Both the position numbers and the translations under genes were made by a program. The notes under the pieces are model-generated. The model saw only the letters and a list, made by a program, of their open reading frames with translations. It was not told where the DNA came from and searched no databases. This document shows, piece after piece, positions 1 to 8,488 of a DNA stretch of 64,000 nucleotides. Source of the stretch: Jiangella sp. DSM 45060 (GTDB taxonomy: Bacteria > Actinomycetota > Actinomycetes > Jiangellales > Jiangellaceae); contig NZ_LT629771.1 of the NCBI RefSeq assembly GCF_900105175.1, positions 3,853,501 to 3,917,500 of the forward strand. Reading direction: 5' to 3'. The stretch's first letter is position 1, and each line of letters starts with the position of its first letter.

Positions 1-240
1 GACGTCCATCTCGACGACGCGGACGCCCTTCACCCCGGCGACGGCGCTCGCGCCGGTGCCGCCGGTGCCGCCGGTGCTGGCGGAGCCGCCGGCGCTGCCG
101 GTGGCGCTGGCGCCGCCGTTCCCGTCGCCGCGGACCGTCGCGAACACCGTCATGCCGCGGTCGGCCAGCGCCCGGACGGCGGCCGCCCCGATGCCGCCGT
201 TGGCGCCCGTCACCAGGACCGCGCCGGTGGTCTCAGCCAT
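1..240 (-). CDS. SDR family oxidoreductase, N-terminal part (runs off window)
   Basis: The reverse strand from the ATG at 240 reads MAETTGAVLVTGANGGIGAA, the Rossmann nucleotide-binding glycine motif (TGANGGIG) of short-chain dehydrogenases. About 80 codons are visible before the window edge, so the catalytic Tyr-x3-Lys and the substrate cannot be seen. A Gly/Ala/Ser/Thr-rich low-complexity insert (about residues 40-60) lies where the classical second beta strand should start, which is unusual. It is divergent from a PadR regulator across a 108-bp region with repeated ACATGTCC half-sites, the usual arrangement of a regulator controlling its neighbouring oxidoreductase. Confidence 0.85.
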   Translation of the reverse strand, partial: MAETTGAVLVTGANGGIGAAAVRALADRGMTVFATVRGDGNGGASATGSAGGSASTGGTGGTGASAVAGVKGVRVVEMDV

Positions 241-257
241 GCTCTGCTCCCTCATTA

Positions 258-308
258 ACATGTCCTTAGGGACATGTCCGAGTATTCATGTGGCCGGAGG
301 GACATGTC
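258..308. promoter_or_regulatory. Probable PadR operator region
   Basis: Positions 258-277 are an inverted repeat, ACATGTCC-TTAG-GGACATGT. A further GGACATGTC lies at 300-308 and a partial TCATGT at 286-291. They sit between the divergent SDR and PadR genes. PadR proteins commonly bind short palindromes in their own divergent promoters; assigning these sites to this PadR is inference. Confidence 0.55.
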
Positions 309-348
309 AAGATGGTCGACCGGGGTCCGGTTCCGAGGAGGAGTGGCG

Positions 349-891
349 ATGTCGCTGCGGCACGGTCTGCTGGGGCTGCTCGCGGAGGGCCCGGCCAGCG
401 GCTACGACCTCGCCGGCCGGTTCCAGGACCTGCTCGGCACGGTGTGGCCGGCCCAGCACCCGAAGATCTACGCCGAGCTGGGCAAACTCGCCGACGAGGG
501 CCTCATCGAGGTCGACTCCGTCGGCGCCCGCGGCCGCAAGGCCTACCGCATCACCCCCGACGGCCTCGCCGAGGTCCGCCGCTGGCTCACCTCCACCGAG
601 GTCGACCACACCATGCGGCTGCAGGCGCTGCTGCGCTCCGTGTTCTTCTGGCTCATGCCACCCGACGACCTCCGGCGGCACCTCGCCGCGGAGGCGACGT
701 ACTACCGGCAGACCGCCGACTTCTACCGACAGATCGCCGCCGCCAAGGACCGCGGCGACTACGGCGACAGCCCGCCGACGCAGGCCATCCGGATCGCCGC
801 GGAGGCCGGGATCCGGCTGCACCAGGCCCTTGCCGACTGGGCCGAATGGGCGCAGACCGCGCCCCTCAGCACGGACGACGGCGTGGAGTAG
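349..891 (+). CDS. PadR family transcriptional regulator
   Basis: 180-residue protein. The N-terminal winged helix begins MSLRHGLLGLLAEGPASGYD, the classic PadR opening, followed by recognition-helix and wing residues to about 85 (WPAQHPKIYAELGKLADEGL). The C-terminal half is the Vir_act_alpha_C helical dimerisation region (two long helices, about 95-170). I chose the ATG at 349 over an upstream GTG because the PadR fold starts exactly there and GAGGAG lies 8 nt before it. It likely represses itself and the divergent SDR gene through the ACATGTCC palindromes. The inducer is unknown. Confidence 0.9.
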   Translation: MSLRHGLLGLLAEGPASGYDLAGRFQDLLGTVWPAQHPKIYAELGKLADEGLIEVDSVGARGRKAYRITPDGLAEVRRWLTSTEVDHTMRLQALLRSVFFWLMPPDDLRRHLAAEATYYRQTADFYRQIAAAKDRGDYGDSPPTQAIRIAAEAGIRLHQALADWAEWAQTAPLSTDDGVE

Positions 892-961
892 GCGAGCTCG
901 CCGGCCGGCGGCGGTTCCCGTCCCGCCCGGGGCGCCCCAGCGCGAAGCCCCAGCACCCGGG

Positions 962-1000
962 CGCCGACGTTCGCCGACGTTCGCCGACGTTCGCCGAGGT
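962..1000. repeat. 10-bp tandem repeat, about four copies
   Basis: Units of (T/G)CGCCGACGT repeat head to tail four times in the intergenic region after the PadR gene; the last is degenerate. The stretch leads directly into a truncated copy of the dispersed palindromic repeat (about 1012-1060). No gene is visible in 892-1168. Confidence 0.7.
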
Positions 1001-1011
1001 ACGGTCCCCGC

Positions 1012-1060
1012 CCGGCTGGGAGGGCTTCCCACCCTACGGGCGGGCACCGACAGTGTTCGC
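1012..1060 (+). repeat. Dispersed palindromic repeat, copy A (partial)
   Basis: It contains CCCACCCTACGGGCGGGCAC followed by CGACA, shared with copies at 11336-11406, 13013-13083 and (inverted) 17209-17275. The upstream GTGGTAGGTATGACC part is missing here, so this copy is 5'-truncated. Confidence 0.75.
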
Positions 1061-1168
1061 GCGATCGACGGACGTGACGCCGAGGCGGGCTGTCGCCGCA
1101 GCGCACCACGGCCCGCGGACGAAGGCAGTCCGGGCGCTTCTCACCGCGCTCGCGAAAGCCGAGCTCCG

Positions 1169-1354
1169 TCAGGCGTCGTCGTCCCAGTCGCGGTCGAGGG
1201 CGTCCTGCTGCGCCGTGCGCTCGTGCGCCCGTGCCAGCGCGTCCTCGGCTTCCGCACGCGTCTCGTACGGCCCGAGACGCCGGTCGTTGGGGCAGCCGTC
1301 GACCGGCTCGACCCGCGAATGGTCGAGGCACCAGTACCAGGGTCCGTCGGCCAC
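1169..1354 (-). CDS. Small SPOR-like actinobacterial protein
   Basis: 61-residue protein beginning MADGPWYWCLDHSRVEP, with aromatic N-terminal strand WYWC, a second cysteine at about 21 and a central LGPYETRAEAEDAL helix. Short proteins of this pattern (Trp-rich strand, CxxxxRLGPY, Ala/Glu helix) are widespread in Actinobacteria and usually annotated as SPOR-domain or hypothetical proteins; the LGPY-helix part resembles one SPOR repeat. No signal peptide or membrane segment is present, so it is probably cytosolic. It is divergent from map. Function is not established. Confidence 0.75.
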   Translation of the reverse strand: MADGPWYWCLDHSRVEPVDGCPNDRRLGPYETRAEAEDALARAHERTAQQDALDRDWDDDA

Positions 1355-1403
1355 GATGACTCCCTTCGCCTGAGAAGCGCACCTCAGCCTAGACTTTCAC
1401 ACC

Positions 1404-2252
1404 ATGTCGCCCGTCGTACCCGGCATCGTGTCGCCCGAGCGCCCCGTCCCGCCGTCCATCGTCCGTCCCGAGTACGTCGGCAAGGCCCGGCCCCAGCCGT
1501 TCGAGGGCTCCGAGGTGAAGGACGCCGGCACCATCGAGCGCATCCGCGTCGCCGCCCAGCTGGCCGCGCAGGCGCTGGCCGAGGTCGGCAAGCACGTCGC
1601 GCCGGGCATCACCACCGACGAGCTCGACGCCATCGGCCACGACTTCCTGGTCGAGCGTGGCGCGTACCCGTCGACGCTCGGGTACCGGGGATTCCCGAAG
1701 TCGCTGTGCACGAGCGTCAACGAGGTCATCTGCCACGGCATCCCCGACTCCACCGTCGTCCGCGACGGCGACATCGTGAACATCGACATCACCGCCTACA
1801 TCGACGGCGTGCACGGCGACAACAACGCGACCTTCCTGGCCGGCGACGTCGACGAGGAGACGCGGCTGCTGGTCGAGCGCACGCAGGAGGCGCTGAACCG
1901 CGCCATCAAGGCGGTGAAGCCGGGCCGCGCCATCAACGTCATCGGGCGGGTCATCGAGTCCTACGCGAAGCGGTTCGGCTACGGCGTCGTGCGCGAGTTC
2001 ACCGGCCACGGCGTCGGCGAGTCGTTCCACTCCGGGCTGGTGGTGCCGCACTACGACGACCCCGGGTCGACGACCATCATCGAGCCGGGCATGGTGTTCA
2101 CCATCGAGCCGATGCTCAACCTCGGCACTCACGAGTGGACGATGTGGGACGACGGCTGGACGGTCGTCACCGCCGACGGCCGCCGGTCGGCGCAGTTCGA
2201 GCACACGCTGCTGGTCACCGAGACCGGCGCCGAGATCCTCACCCTGCCCTGA
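1404..2252 (+). CDS. map: Type I methionine aminopeptidase
   Basis: Removes the initiator methionine from nascent proteins. The 282-residue product has the full dinuclear metal site: D128 (NIDIT), D139 (GDNN), H202 (GHGVG), E235 (FTIEPM) and E266 (QFEHTLL), plus the conserved His at 111 (CHGIP). An N-terminal extension of about 40 residues rich in Pro precedes the catalytic pita-bread fold, as in the longer actinobacterial MetAPs (MtMetAP1c type) that carry a PxxP linker. A TAGACT hexamer lies 9 nt before the ATG, compatible with a leaderless transcript. It is convergent with the S8 protease gene across a strong hairpin. Confidence 0.97.
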   Translation: MSPVVPGIVSPERPVPPSIVRPEYVGKARPQPFEGSEVKDAGTIERIRVAAQLAAQALAEVGKHVAPGITTDELDAIGHDFLVERGAYPSTLGYRGFPKSLCTSVNEVICHGIPDSTVVRDGDIVNIDITAYIDGVHGDNNATFLAGDVDEETRLLVERTQEALNRAIKAVKPGRAINVIGRVIESYAKRFGYGVVREFTGHGVGESFHSGLVVPHYDDPGSTTIIEPGMVFTIEPMLNLGTHEWTMWDDGWTVVTADGRRSAQFEHTLLVTETGAEILTLP

Positions 2253-2257
2253 GGTCC

Positions 2258-2276
2258 CGGCGCCGCCCCGGCGCCG
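2258..2276. terminator. Hairpin between convergent map and S8 protease genes
   Basis: CGGCGCCG at 2258-2265 pairs with the identical palindrome at 2269-2276 across a 3-nt C loop. It occupies the whole gap between the two stop codons and probably terminates both transcripts. There is no U tract, which is common in actinomycetes. Confidence 0.6.
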
Positions 2277-5200
2277 TCAGCGCAGCCCGAACGCCCGCAC
2301 CACCGTCTGCTCCAGCCGGCCGCCGTTGACATCGGTCGCCGTGATCCGCAGGGTCACCGCGCCGCCCGGCTCGCCGCCGGCGTCGACGGTCGCCCGGTAG
2401 CGGCCGTCCGCGCCGCGCAGCTGCGCCGGCGTCCACGTCGCGCCGTCGTCCACCGAGACCTCCAGCTCGACGTCGTCGATCTCGGCGCCGGACGACCCGG
2501 CCTGGTGCCGCAGGCCGACGTCGATCCGGACCGGCCGATCCGCCGGCACCGTGCCCAGCGCGTCCGCGCCGGGCACGTCGTAGTCGGCGACCAGCAGCGG
2601 CAGCCGCTCACCGTCGCCGTCGTCGCCGGCCGAGTGGAACGTCCACGCCGAGCTCACCTGGGTGGAGTAGATCCACCAGGACTGCTCGAACCGACCGTCC
2701 AGCTCCAGACGGAAGGTGCCGGGTCCGGCCGGGACGTCGACGAGTCCGCCGCGGTCGGCGACCTCGCCCAGCAGCTCGCCGTCGCGGTAGAGCCGCAGCG
2801 CGTACTCCTCCAGCGCGGAGCCGTACATCTGCACGTGGCCGGGGTCGTGGACGAAGCCGCCGAGCAACGCCCAGATGGTGTCGCCGTAGCGTTCGACGAC
2901 GGCGTCGGGCGACTCGCGGTCGGGCAGCGACTGGGTGGCGACCGGGCTCATCCACTGGACGTCGTCGCGCTGCCTGGGCCGGTACGTCCGCGGGATCTCA
3001 CTCCAGGACGGCGCGCCGTCGTCGGCGTTGTGCGGCAGGACCTGCTGCCACCAGGTCACCTCGTTCGCGAGGACGTGGTCGGTGCGCTCCGACGGCGCGG
3101 TCACGAACGGCAGCATCCAGCCGCCGATGGAGTTGCCGGACGGCGACCGGCCCTGCCGCGTCTCGGACGTGCTGCTGGTCGGCGCGTGCGCGCCGAACCG
3201 GACGTCGATCGTCGCGAGGTCGGACCGGCGGAACTGCCACCGCGGCCGCTCCGGGACCTGCTCGCGGGCGGGGACGAGCAGGTCGTAGACGTACGGTGTG
3301 ACGGCCGAGCCGGTGAGCTCCAGCTCCACCGAGCCGTCGGCCAGCAGCTCGCGCAATCGCGCGGCGGCGGTCCGGCTGGTCCCGATGACCGGGATGTCGA
3401 CCAGCGGGTACAGCCACTGGGTCCGCACGCCCGCGCGCTGCGGGTCGTAGAACAGCACCGCCCGCGCGCCGGCCCGCTCCAGGTCGGCGGCCTGCTCGCC
3501 GTTGTCGCGCTCCGGGTCGCGGACGGCCAGGGCGATCGCGCCGTCGACGGGCGTGTCGCTCAGCTCGGCGGCGGTCGCCGTGCCGACGTCGACGACGGGC
3601 AGCCGGAGCGTTCCGTCGATGCGCTGGGAGAACTCGTAGTACGCCGTCTCGATCTCGGCGGACGTCCCCGGCACCTCGGCGCGGATGGGCGGCTCCTCCA
3701 GCCGCACGCCGGTGTCGAAGAAGAACGCGCCGGAGGCCACGGGCTCGGTCGGCACGGCGAACAGCTCGTAGTCGGCGCCGATGGCCTCGAGGGACGACGA
3801 CAGCGCGAGCTCGTCCTGAGCGCGGCCGCGAGCGTAGCCGAGCATGCTCCACCGTGGCGTCGCGTCCTCGGCGCCGCGGACCGTCGTGCGGACCGGTTCG
3901 GCGCCCTGGGCGTCCAGCGTGACCTCCGTGGCGCCGGCCACCTCGATCTCCGGGTCGGTGACCAGCGTGTACTCGGGCGCGCGGTCGTCCTCGGCAGCCC
4001 GGTAGAGGAAGGAGCCGAACGAATACGTGCCCGGCGGCAGCCGCAGGGTCGCCGTCCCGTCCGGCACCGGCTCGACCGTCCAGGTGCCCTGGTCGACGTC
4101 CACCACTTCGATCTCACCGGACGCCGGCGCGCCGGCCCTGTCCACCAGCCGCACCGTGACGTCGTACCTCTCCGCCTCCACGTACCAGCCGGCGGGGATG
4201 CGGACCGAGCGCTGCGTCGCCCGGTCGGTGGCGACGACCGCGGCCTCGTAGTGACCGGGGTCGAGGCCGGTGGCGTCGGTGGTGACGGCGGCCGTCGCGG
4301 CGCCGCCGGCGGGGATCGTCAGCTCGGACGGCGTGACGGTGATCGCGCCCGCGGGCGGCGGCTCAGCGCCCGTCGCGGTGACGGCGAGGTCCAGCGTCAC
4401 GGGCGCGTCGGAGACGTTGGTGTAGGTGACCTCGCGGGTGACCAGCTCGACGTCATCGTGCGGCCAGCGGTGGTAGCCGAACTCCAGCTCGCCCACCGAC
4501 GGCACGACGCTGACGGTCGCGGCCGCGGCGACGTCGACCCGGCCGGCGCCCTGCTCGTAGATGCTGATCGCCGGTGCGGGCGCGGCGGTCGACATCAGGA
4601 CCGCGCGCAGCTGCGCCGCCGACCAGTCCGGGTGCTGACCCGCGAGGATCGCGGCCGCGCCGGCGACGTGCGGCGCCGCCATGGACGTCCCGTCCATCGT
4701 CAGGTACGCCTCATCGCCGCCGTCGTCGATGGTGGTCGACCGCGCCGCGGTGATCTCGACGCCGGGGGCGCTGATCTCCGGCTTGATGGCGCCGTCGGTG
4801 AGCCGCGGGCCGCGGCTGGAGAACGGCGCGAGGACGTCCTCGCCGTCCACGGCGCCGACCGCGAGCGCGGCGTCGGCCGTCGCCGGGCTCGCGACGGTCT
4901 CGGCGCCGGGGCCCTCGTTCCCCGCCGACGTCACGAACAGCACGCCCGCTTCCTCCGTCAGCCGGTCGACGGCGAGCGCCGCCGGGTCGCGGCCGTCGGT
5001 CGGCTCGGACGAGAGGCTGAGATTGACGACGTCCGCGCCCTGCTCGACGGCCCACTCCATGCCGGCGATGACGTCGGACATCTGGCCGAAGCCGTAGTCG
5101 TCGAGGACCTTGCCCGAGAGGAGCTTCGCCTCGGGCGCGACGCCCCGGAAGCTCCCGTCCGACGCCGCGCCGGTGCCCGCCGCCGTCGAGGCGACGTGCG

Positions 5201-5987
5201 TGCCGTGCCCGGCCCGGTCCACCGTGTCGGGCGACGTCGAGAAGTTCTGCTCCGCGACGACCTTCCCGGCGAGGTCCGGATGGGTGGCGTCGACGCCGGT
5301 GTCGAGGATCGCGATGACGGCGCCGGCGCCCGCGTGCCCGTCCTCCCACGCCCGCGGGGCGCCGATCTGCGGGACGCTCTCGTCGAGGCTCGCCCGGACC
5401 GTGCCGTCGAGCCAGACGTGCGAGATCGCGCCGCCGGCGCCGCGCGCGCCGTCCGCCTGCGAGAACGCCGACCAGAACTGCGCCGCGGCGTCTCTGTCCT
5501 GCTCGACGGCGACGGCGTCGATGCTGTCGAGGGTCGTGGTGACGGTCGCGCCCGGCAGCTCGCGCGCGGCCGCCCTCGCGCCGGAGTACTGCACGATCAG
5601 CGGCAGCGTCGGCCGGTCCGCGTCGCCGTAGCCCTGGGCGACCAGCCCGGTGACGTCGAACAGGCCGGGGTCGAGTGTGCCCGCCGTGAGGAACGGCTGC
5701 GCCGCGGCCGGCACGACGTACGTGCGGTCGGCGGTGCGGCGGATGCGCACCGCGTCGGAAGGGCTGTCCGGTCCGGGCAGCATGGTCACGCTCTCGCGTC
5801 CCGGCTCGCCGGCGCCGACCAGCACCCGGTCGCCGGTCACGAGAGTGATCAGCCGGCCTTCGCCGCGGCTGCCCGCGCCGTCGGCCCCGGGTGGGGTGGC
5901 CGGTGGTGGCGTGGGCGGTGGTGGCGTGCCAGTGCTCGCGCCCGCCGTCAGCACCAGCGCCAGCGCGGCGCCGAGCGCCGCCCGCAT
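2277..5987 (-). CDS. Secreted subtilisin-family (S8) serine protease
   Basis: A 1236-residue exported protease. From the ATG at 5987 the product starts with a short hydrophobic signal peptide (MRAALGAALALVLTAGAS), a Pro/Thr-rich segment and an inhibitor-like prodomain (about 45-200). The catalytic domain follows with D229 (AILDTGVDATHP), H261 (GHGTH), oxyanion N357 (SAGNEGPG) and S435 (DGTSMAAPH). From about 500 there are fibronectin/Ig-like beta domains and a long C-terminal half with no motif I recognise. The frame stays open upstream to a TTG at 6044, which would add Arg-rich residues; the ATG gives a cleaner signal peptide but has no strong ribosome site. It probably degrades extracellular protein. 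Confidence 0.93.
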   Translation of the reverse strand: MRAALGAALALVLTAGASTGTPPPPTPPPATPPGADGAGSRGEGRLITLVTGDRVLVGAGEPGRESVTMLPGPDSPSDAVRIRRTADRTYVVPAAAQPFLTAGTLDPGLFDVTGLVAQGYGDADRPTLPLIVQYSGARAAARELPGATVTTTLDSIDAVAVEQDRDAAAQFWSAFSQADGARGAGGAISHVWLDGTVRASLDESVPQIGAPRAWEDGHAGAGAVIAILDTGVDATHPDLAGKVVAEQNFSTSPDTVDRAGHGTHVASTAAGTGAASDGSFRGVAPEAKLLSGKVLDDYGFGQMSDVIAGMEWAVEQGADVVNLSLSSEPTDGRDPAALAVDRLTEEAGVLFVTSAGNEGPGAETVASPATADAALAVGAVDGEDVLAPFSSRGPRLTDGAIKPEISAPGVEITAARSTTIDDGGDEAYLTMDGTSMAAPHVAGAAAILAGQHPDWSAAQLRAVLMSTAAPAPAISIYEQGAGRVDVAAAATVSVVPSVGELEFGYHRWPHDDVELVTREVTYTNVSDAPVTLDLAVTATGAEPPPAGAITVTPSELTIPAGGAATAAVTTDATGLDPGHYEAAVVATDRATQRSVRIPAGWYVEAERYDVTVRLVDRAGAPASGEIEVVDVDQGTWTVEPVPDGTATLRLPPGTYSFGSFLYRAAEDDRAPEYTLVTDPEIEVAGATEVTLDAQGAEPVRTTVRGAEDATPRWSMLGYARGRAQDELALSSSLEAIGADYELFAVPTEPVASGAFFFDTGVRLEEPPIRAEVPGTSAEIETAYYEFSQRIDGTLRLPVVDVGTATAAELSDTPVDGAIALAVRDPERDNGEQAADLERAGARAVLFYDPQRAGVRTQWLYPLVDIPVIGTSRTAAARLRELLADGSVELELTGSAVTPYVYDLLVPAREQVPERPRWQFRRSDLATIDVRFGAHAPTSSTSETRQGRSPSGNSIGGWMLPFVTAPSERTDHVLANEVTWWQQVLPHNADDGAPSWSEIPRTYRPRQRDDVQWMSPVATQSLPDRESPDAVVERYGDTIWALLGGFVHDPGHVQMYGSALEEYALRLYRDGELLGEVADRGGLVDVPAGPGTFRLELDGRFEQSWWIYSTQVSSAWTFHSAGDDGDGERLPLLVADYDVPGADALGTVPADRPVRIDVGLRHQAGSSGAEIDDVELEVSVDDGATWTPAQLRGADGRYRATVDAGGEPGGAVTLRITATDVNGGRLEQTVVRAFGLR

Positions 5988-6122
5988 CGATCGTCGTCCG
6001 TTCGCCGGCCGTTCGCGTCGTGTCGTCACACTTGCTGGACGCAACGGGCGAAGCGGAGGTTGTCGCGCCGGCCGTAGAAGGTCCGCTGGCCCCGATCGCG
6101 TTCATCGGCGAAGCTTGATGAC

Positions 6123-6878
6123 GTGACCTCGACGACGCAGGGCTTCGGCATCGATATCGGCGGCAGCGGCATCAAGGGCGCACCGGTCGACCTCGGCCAG
6201 GGCGAGTTCGCCGCCGAGCGCGTCCGCATCGACACCCCCGAGCAGTCCACCCCCGACAACGTCATCGCGGTGGTCCTCGAGGTGCTCCAGCGGTTCGAGT
6301 GGGACGGGCCGTTCGGCTGCACGTTCCCCGGCATCGTGAAACGCGGCGTCATCCACTCCGCCGCCAACGTCGACAAGTCGTGGCTCGGGGTCGACCTCGA
6401 GAAGGAACTGTCGCAGCGCACCGGGCAGTCCGTCACCATCGTCAACGACGCCGACGCCGCCGGGGTCGCCGAGGACCGCTTCGGCGCCGCCGCCGACGTC
6501 GACGGCGTCGTCATCGTCACCACCCTCGGCACCGGCATCGGCAGCGCCGTCCTGCACGACGGCAGGCTGCTGCCGAACACCGAGTTCGGCCACCTCTACC
6601 TGCAGCACCACCACGAGGCCGAGAAGTACGCCGCCGCGTCGGTGCGCGAGGAGAAGGACCTGTCGTGGGAGCACTGGGCCGAGCGGCTCCAGCACTTCTA
6701 CTCCCACCTCGAGTTCATCTTCTCCCCCGACCTCTTCGTCGTCGGCGGCGGCGTCAGCAAGAAGGCCGACAAGTTCCTGCCCCTCCTCGACCTCTCCACC
6801 CCGATCGTCCCCGCTGGGCTGCGCAACGACGGCGGCATCATCGGCGCGGCGCTCCTGGCCGCCGAACGCACAGCGTGA
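6123..6878 (+). CDS. ppgK: Polyphosphate glucokinase (ROK family)
   Basis: Phosphorylates glucose using polyphosphate (and ATP in most actinobacterial members), feeding glycolysis. The 251-residue product has the phosphate loop GIDIGGSGIKG near the N-terminus, CTFPGIVKRG, the catalytic-Asp segment VNDADAAG, and the second phosphate loop TLGTGIGSA. Length and motifs match polyphosphate glucokinases; the longer ROK zinc motif of repressors is absent. The start is GTG at 6123. It is immediately upstream of rnpB. Confidence 0.93.
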   Translation: MTSTTQGFGIDIGGSGIKGAPVDLGQGEFAAERVRIDTPEQSTPDNVIAVVLEVLQRFEWDGPFGCTFPGIVKRGVIHSAANVDKSWLGVDLEKELSQRTGQSVTIVNDADAAGVAEDRFGAAADVDGVVIVTTLGTGIGSAVLHDGRLLPNTEFGHLYLQHHHEAEKYAAASVREEKDLSWEHWAERLQHFYSHLEFIFSPDLFVVGGGVSKKADKFLPLLDLSTPIVPAGLRNDGGIIGAALLAAERTA

Positions 6879-6882
6879 GCGG

Positions 6883-6888
6883 TATCCT
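6883..6888 (+). promoter_or_regulatory. Possible -10 element of rnpB
   Basis: TATCCT lies 10 nt before the first base of the P1 helix of the RNase P RNA and 4 nt after the ppgK stop codon. I see no convincing -35 element in the end of ppgK. Confidence 0.4.
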
Positions 6889-6898
6889 GGTCGCGGAG

Positions 6899-7272
6899 GA
6901 CGAGCCGGCCGGGCGGCCGCGTCGGGGCCGTCAGGTCCCGCCGAGGAAAGTCCGGACTCCACAGGGCAGGGTGGTGGGTAACGCCCACCCGGGGTGACCC
7001 GCGGGACAGTGCCACAGAAAGCAGACCGCCTCCCGCGTTCGCGCGGGCGGTAAGGGTGAAACGGTGGTGTAAGAGACCACCAGCGCCCCAGGTGACTGGG
7101 GCGGCTCGGTAAACCCCACCCGGAGCAAGGTCAGACAGGGAGCGTTCGAGGGCGGCCCGCCCGAGCTCCCGGGTAGATCGCTGGAGGCCATCGGCAACGG
7201 TGGCCGTAGATGGATGGTCGCCGGTCCCGGTCCGCCGGGAACCACAGAATCCGGCTTACAGGCCGGCTCGTC
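6899..7272 (+). ncRNA. rnpB: RNase P RNA, bacterial type A
   Basis: Catalytic RNA of RNase P, which matures tRNA 5' ends. The universal blocks are present in order: GAGGAAAGTCCGGACTCC (6943-6960), the ACAGAAAGCAGACC block (about 7013), GGTAAGGGTGAAACGGTG, GAGCAAGGTCAGACAGGGAG, the AGATGGATGGTCGCC block and ACAGAATCCGGCTTACAGG at the 3' end. The P1 helix sets the ends: GACGAGCCGGCC (6899-6910) pairs perfectly with GGCCGGCTCGTC (7261-7272). Confidence 0.97.
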
Positions 7273-7342
7273 CCCCGTTCTGTCCGACCCTCCCGCTAGC
7301 GTGCGCCGCTTCGCCGCCGATCGTTGTGGAGGGCCGCTGGAC

Positions 7343-7624
7343 ATGGCGATGATGCTGGTCAGCTTCGACGCGAACACGCCGGGACACAGCTACGACCACC
7401 TGCTCGACGCGCTGGAAGGGTTCGGGGCGTACTGGCACTGTCTCGACTCGACGTGGCTGGTCGAGACCAGGATGAGCATCACCCAGGTCCGCGACTCCCT
7501 GTGGCTGCACATGAACCCCGACGACGAGCTGCTGGTCATCGACGTGACGGGGGCGCCCGCGTCGTGGGTCGGGTTCACGCGCGAGTGCGGCGACTGGCTG
7601 CGCGACAACCTCGGCCGGCTCTGA
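7343..7624 (+). CDS. Small SinR/Cas2-fold-like protein
   Basis: 93-residue protein: MLVSFDANTPGHSYDHLLDA, then a GAYWHCLDSTWLVET strand, an ITQVRDSLW helix, DDELLVIDVTG, and a C-terminal ECGDWLRDNL. This order (first strand ending in Asp, W-H-x-L-D/x-S-T-W strand, I-x-D-x-L helix, D-x-L-L-V strand) matches small ferredoxin-like proteins called SinR family or Cas2-like in databases. No cas genes are nearby. The ATG at 7343 has GGAGGG 9 nt upstream; the longer reading starting inside rnpB is not credible. Its molecular role is unknown. Confidence 0.75.
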   Translation: MAMMLVSFDANTPGHSYDHLLDALEGFGAYWHCLDSTWLVETRMSITQVRDSLWLHMNPDDELLVIDVTGAPASWVGFTRECGDWLRDNLGRL

Positions 7625-7629
7625 CGGCA

Positions 7630-7665
7630 GGTGGTCCGGCGCCGCCGTGGCTGCGCCGGACCACC
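7630..7665. terminator. Bidirectional terminator hairpin
   Basis: A perfect 13-bp stem, GGTGGTCCGGCGC (7630-7642) with GCGCCGGACCACC (7653-7665) around a 10-nt loop, between the convergent SinR-like and LPXTG genes. Confidence 0.8.
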
Positions 7666-7673
7666 CGTCGTGG

Positions 7674-8342
7674 CTACCGCTGAGCCGCCGTCCGGCGGAT
7701 CATCAGCAGCGCACCGGCGGCCAGGAAGGCGAGAGCCACGAGCCAGTACGGCCCCAGGTCGCCGGAGCCGGTGTTCGGCAGCGCCTCTCCCCCGCCGACG
7801 CTGCCGCCGTCGGCGCCGACCGCGCCACCGTCGTCGGGTGCGCCGTCGTCGGTGCTGCCGGCGTCGTCCTCACCGACCTCGCAACCGAGCGCGTCGGAGT
7901 CCCGGTCCAGGTGGAACGGGTCCAACTCGGCGTCGAACAGCTCGATCGGCTTGTGGGCATCGTCGATGTCCGGGCAGTCGTAGTCCTCGACGGCGTCGTC
8001 GCACCAGGCCGCGGAGTCGGCGTAATGGGCGCACGCACCCGGATCCTCCGCGGGCGGCTCCTCGGCCGGCGGTTCCTCGACGGGCGCATCGCCGCAGCCC
8101 CAGCCGTTGTTGTCGGTGCCGTCCAGACCGAACGGATCGACGCCGATCTCGACCAGCTGTACCGGCTTGTCCGCCTCGGGAATGTCGTCGCAGTTGTAGT
8201 TCTCGTCGGACGTCGGCTCACACCAGTCGTTGTTGACGTAGGCGGCGCAGTCGGCCGCGTCCTTCGTGTCGGCCCAGGCCGGAGCCGTGGCCCCGAGCAG
8301 CAGGGCCAGTCCCGCCATGATCGCTATGGTGACCTTTCGCAA
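7674..8342 (-). CDS. LPXTG-anchored surface protein with two excalibur-like repeats
   Basis: Exported, cell-wall sorted protein. From the TTG at 8342 the 222-residue product has a signal peptide (MRKVTIAIMAGLALLLGA...AWA). Two Cys/Asp-rich repeats follow, of the pattern CxxYxxxxxWC...YxCxDI....KP..L...GxDPFxLD...D..GC, ending with LDRDSDALGCE, which resembles the excalibur calcium-binding motif. After an acidic Gly/Asp linker come LPNTG, a membrane helix and RRTAAQR, the sortase sorting signal. TTG is preferred because AAGGGGGG lies 5 nt upstream; an in-frame ATG at 8369 lacks a site and spoils the signal peptide. It is likely a Ca2+-binding wall protein, partner unknown. Confidence 0.85.
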   Translation of the reverse strand: MRKVTIAIMAGLALLLGATAPAWADTKDAADCAAYVNNDWCEPTSDENYNCDDIPEADKPVQLVEIGVDPFGLDGTDNNGWGCGDAPVEEPPAEEPPAEDPGACAHYADSAAWCDDAVEDYDCPDIDDAHKPIELFDAELDPFHLDRDSDALGCEVGEDDAGSTDDGAPDDGGAVGADGGSVGGGEALPNTGSGDLGPYWLVALAFLAAGALLMIRRTAAQR

Positions 8343-8488
8343 GGTCGCCCCCCTTCGGAATGGATACATAGGCCGTAGGTACGGCCCACCAAAGCCCCGG
8401 ACGGTAGCGCGATCATGGCGGCGCCGGAAGCACTTTCGGCTGAATCGCCGCAATTCTCATGAAGATCGACGACGTAGCATGACCCATC

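Noticed and set aside
962..1000. 10-bp tandem repeats as replication iterons
   Set aside because: No replication gene or AT-rich region nearby, and the units are short and GC-rich.
2505..6077. Very long plus-strand frame opposite the S8 protease
   Set aside because: It encodes Arg/Ala/Gly-rich sequence with no domain. It arises from high third-position GC on the other strand. The same applies to 13230-17666 and 47597-50170.
6123..7272. tRNA or rRNA genes near rnpB
   Set aside because: I looked for TTCGA-type T loops and acceptor pairing and for conserved rRNA segments here and across the window, and saw none that fold.
7343..7624. Cas2 of a CRISPR system
   Set aside because: Similarity is to stand-alone SinR-type proteins; no cas1, effector or array anywhere in the window.
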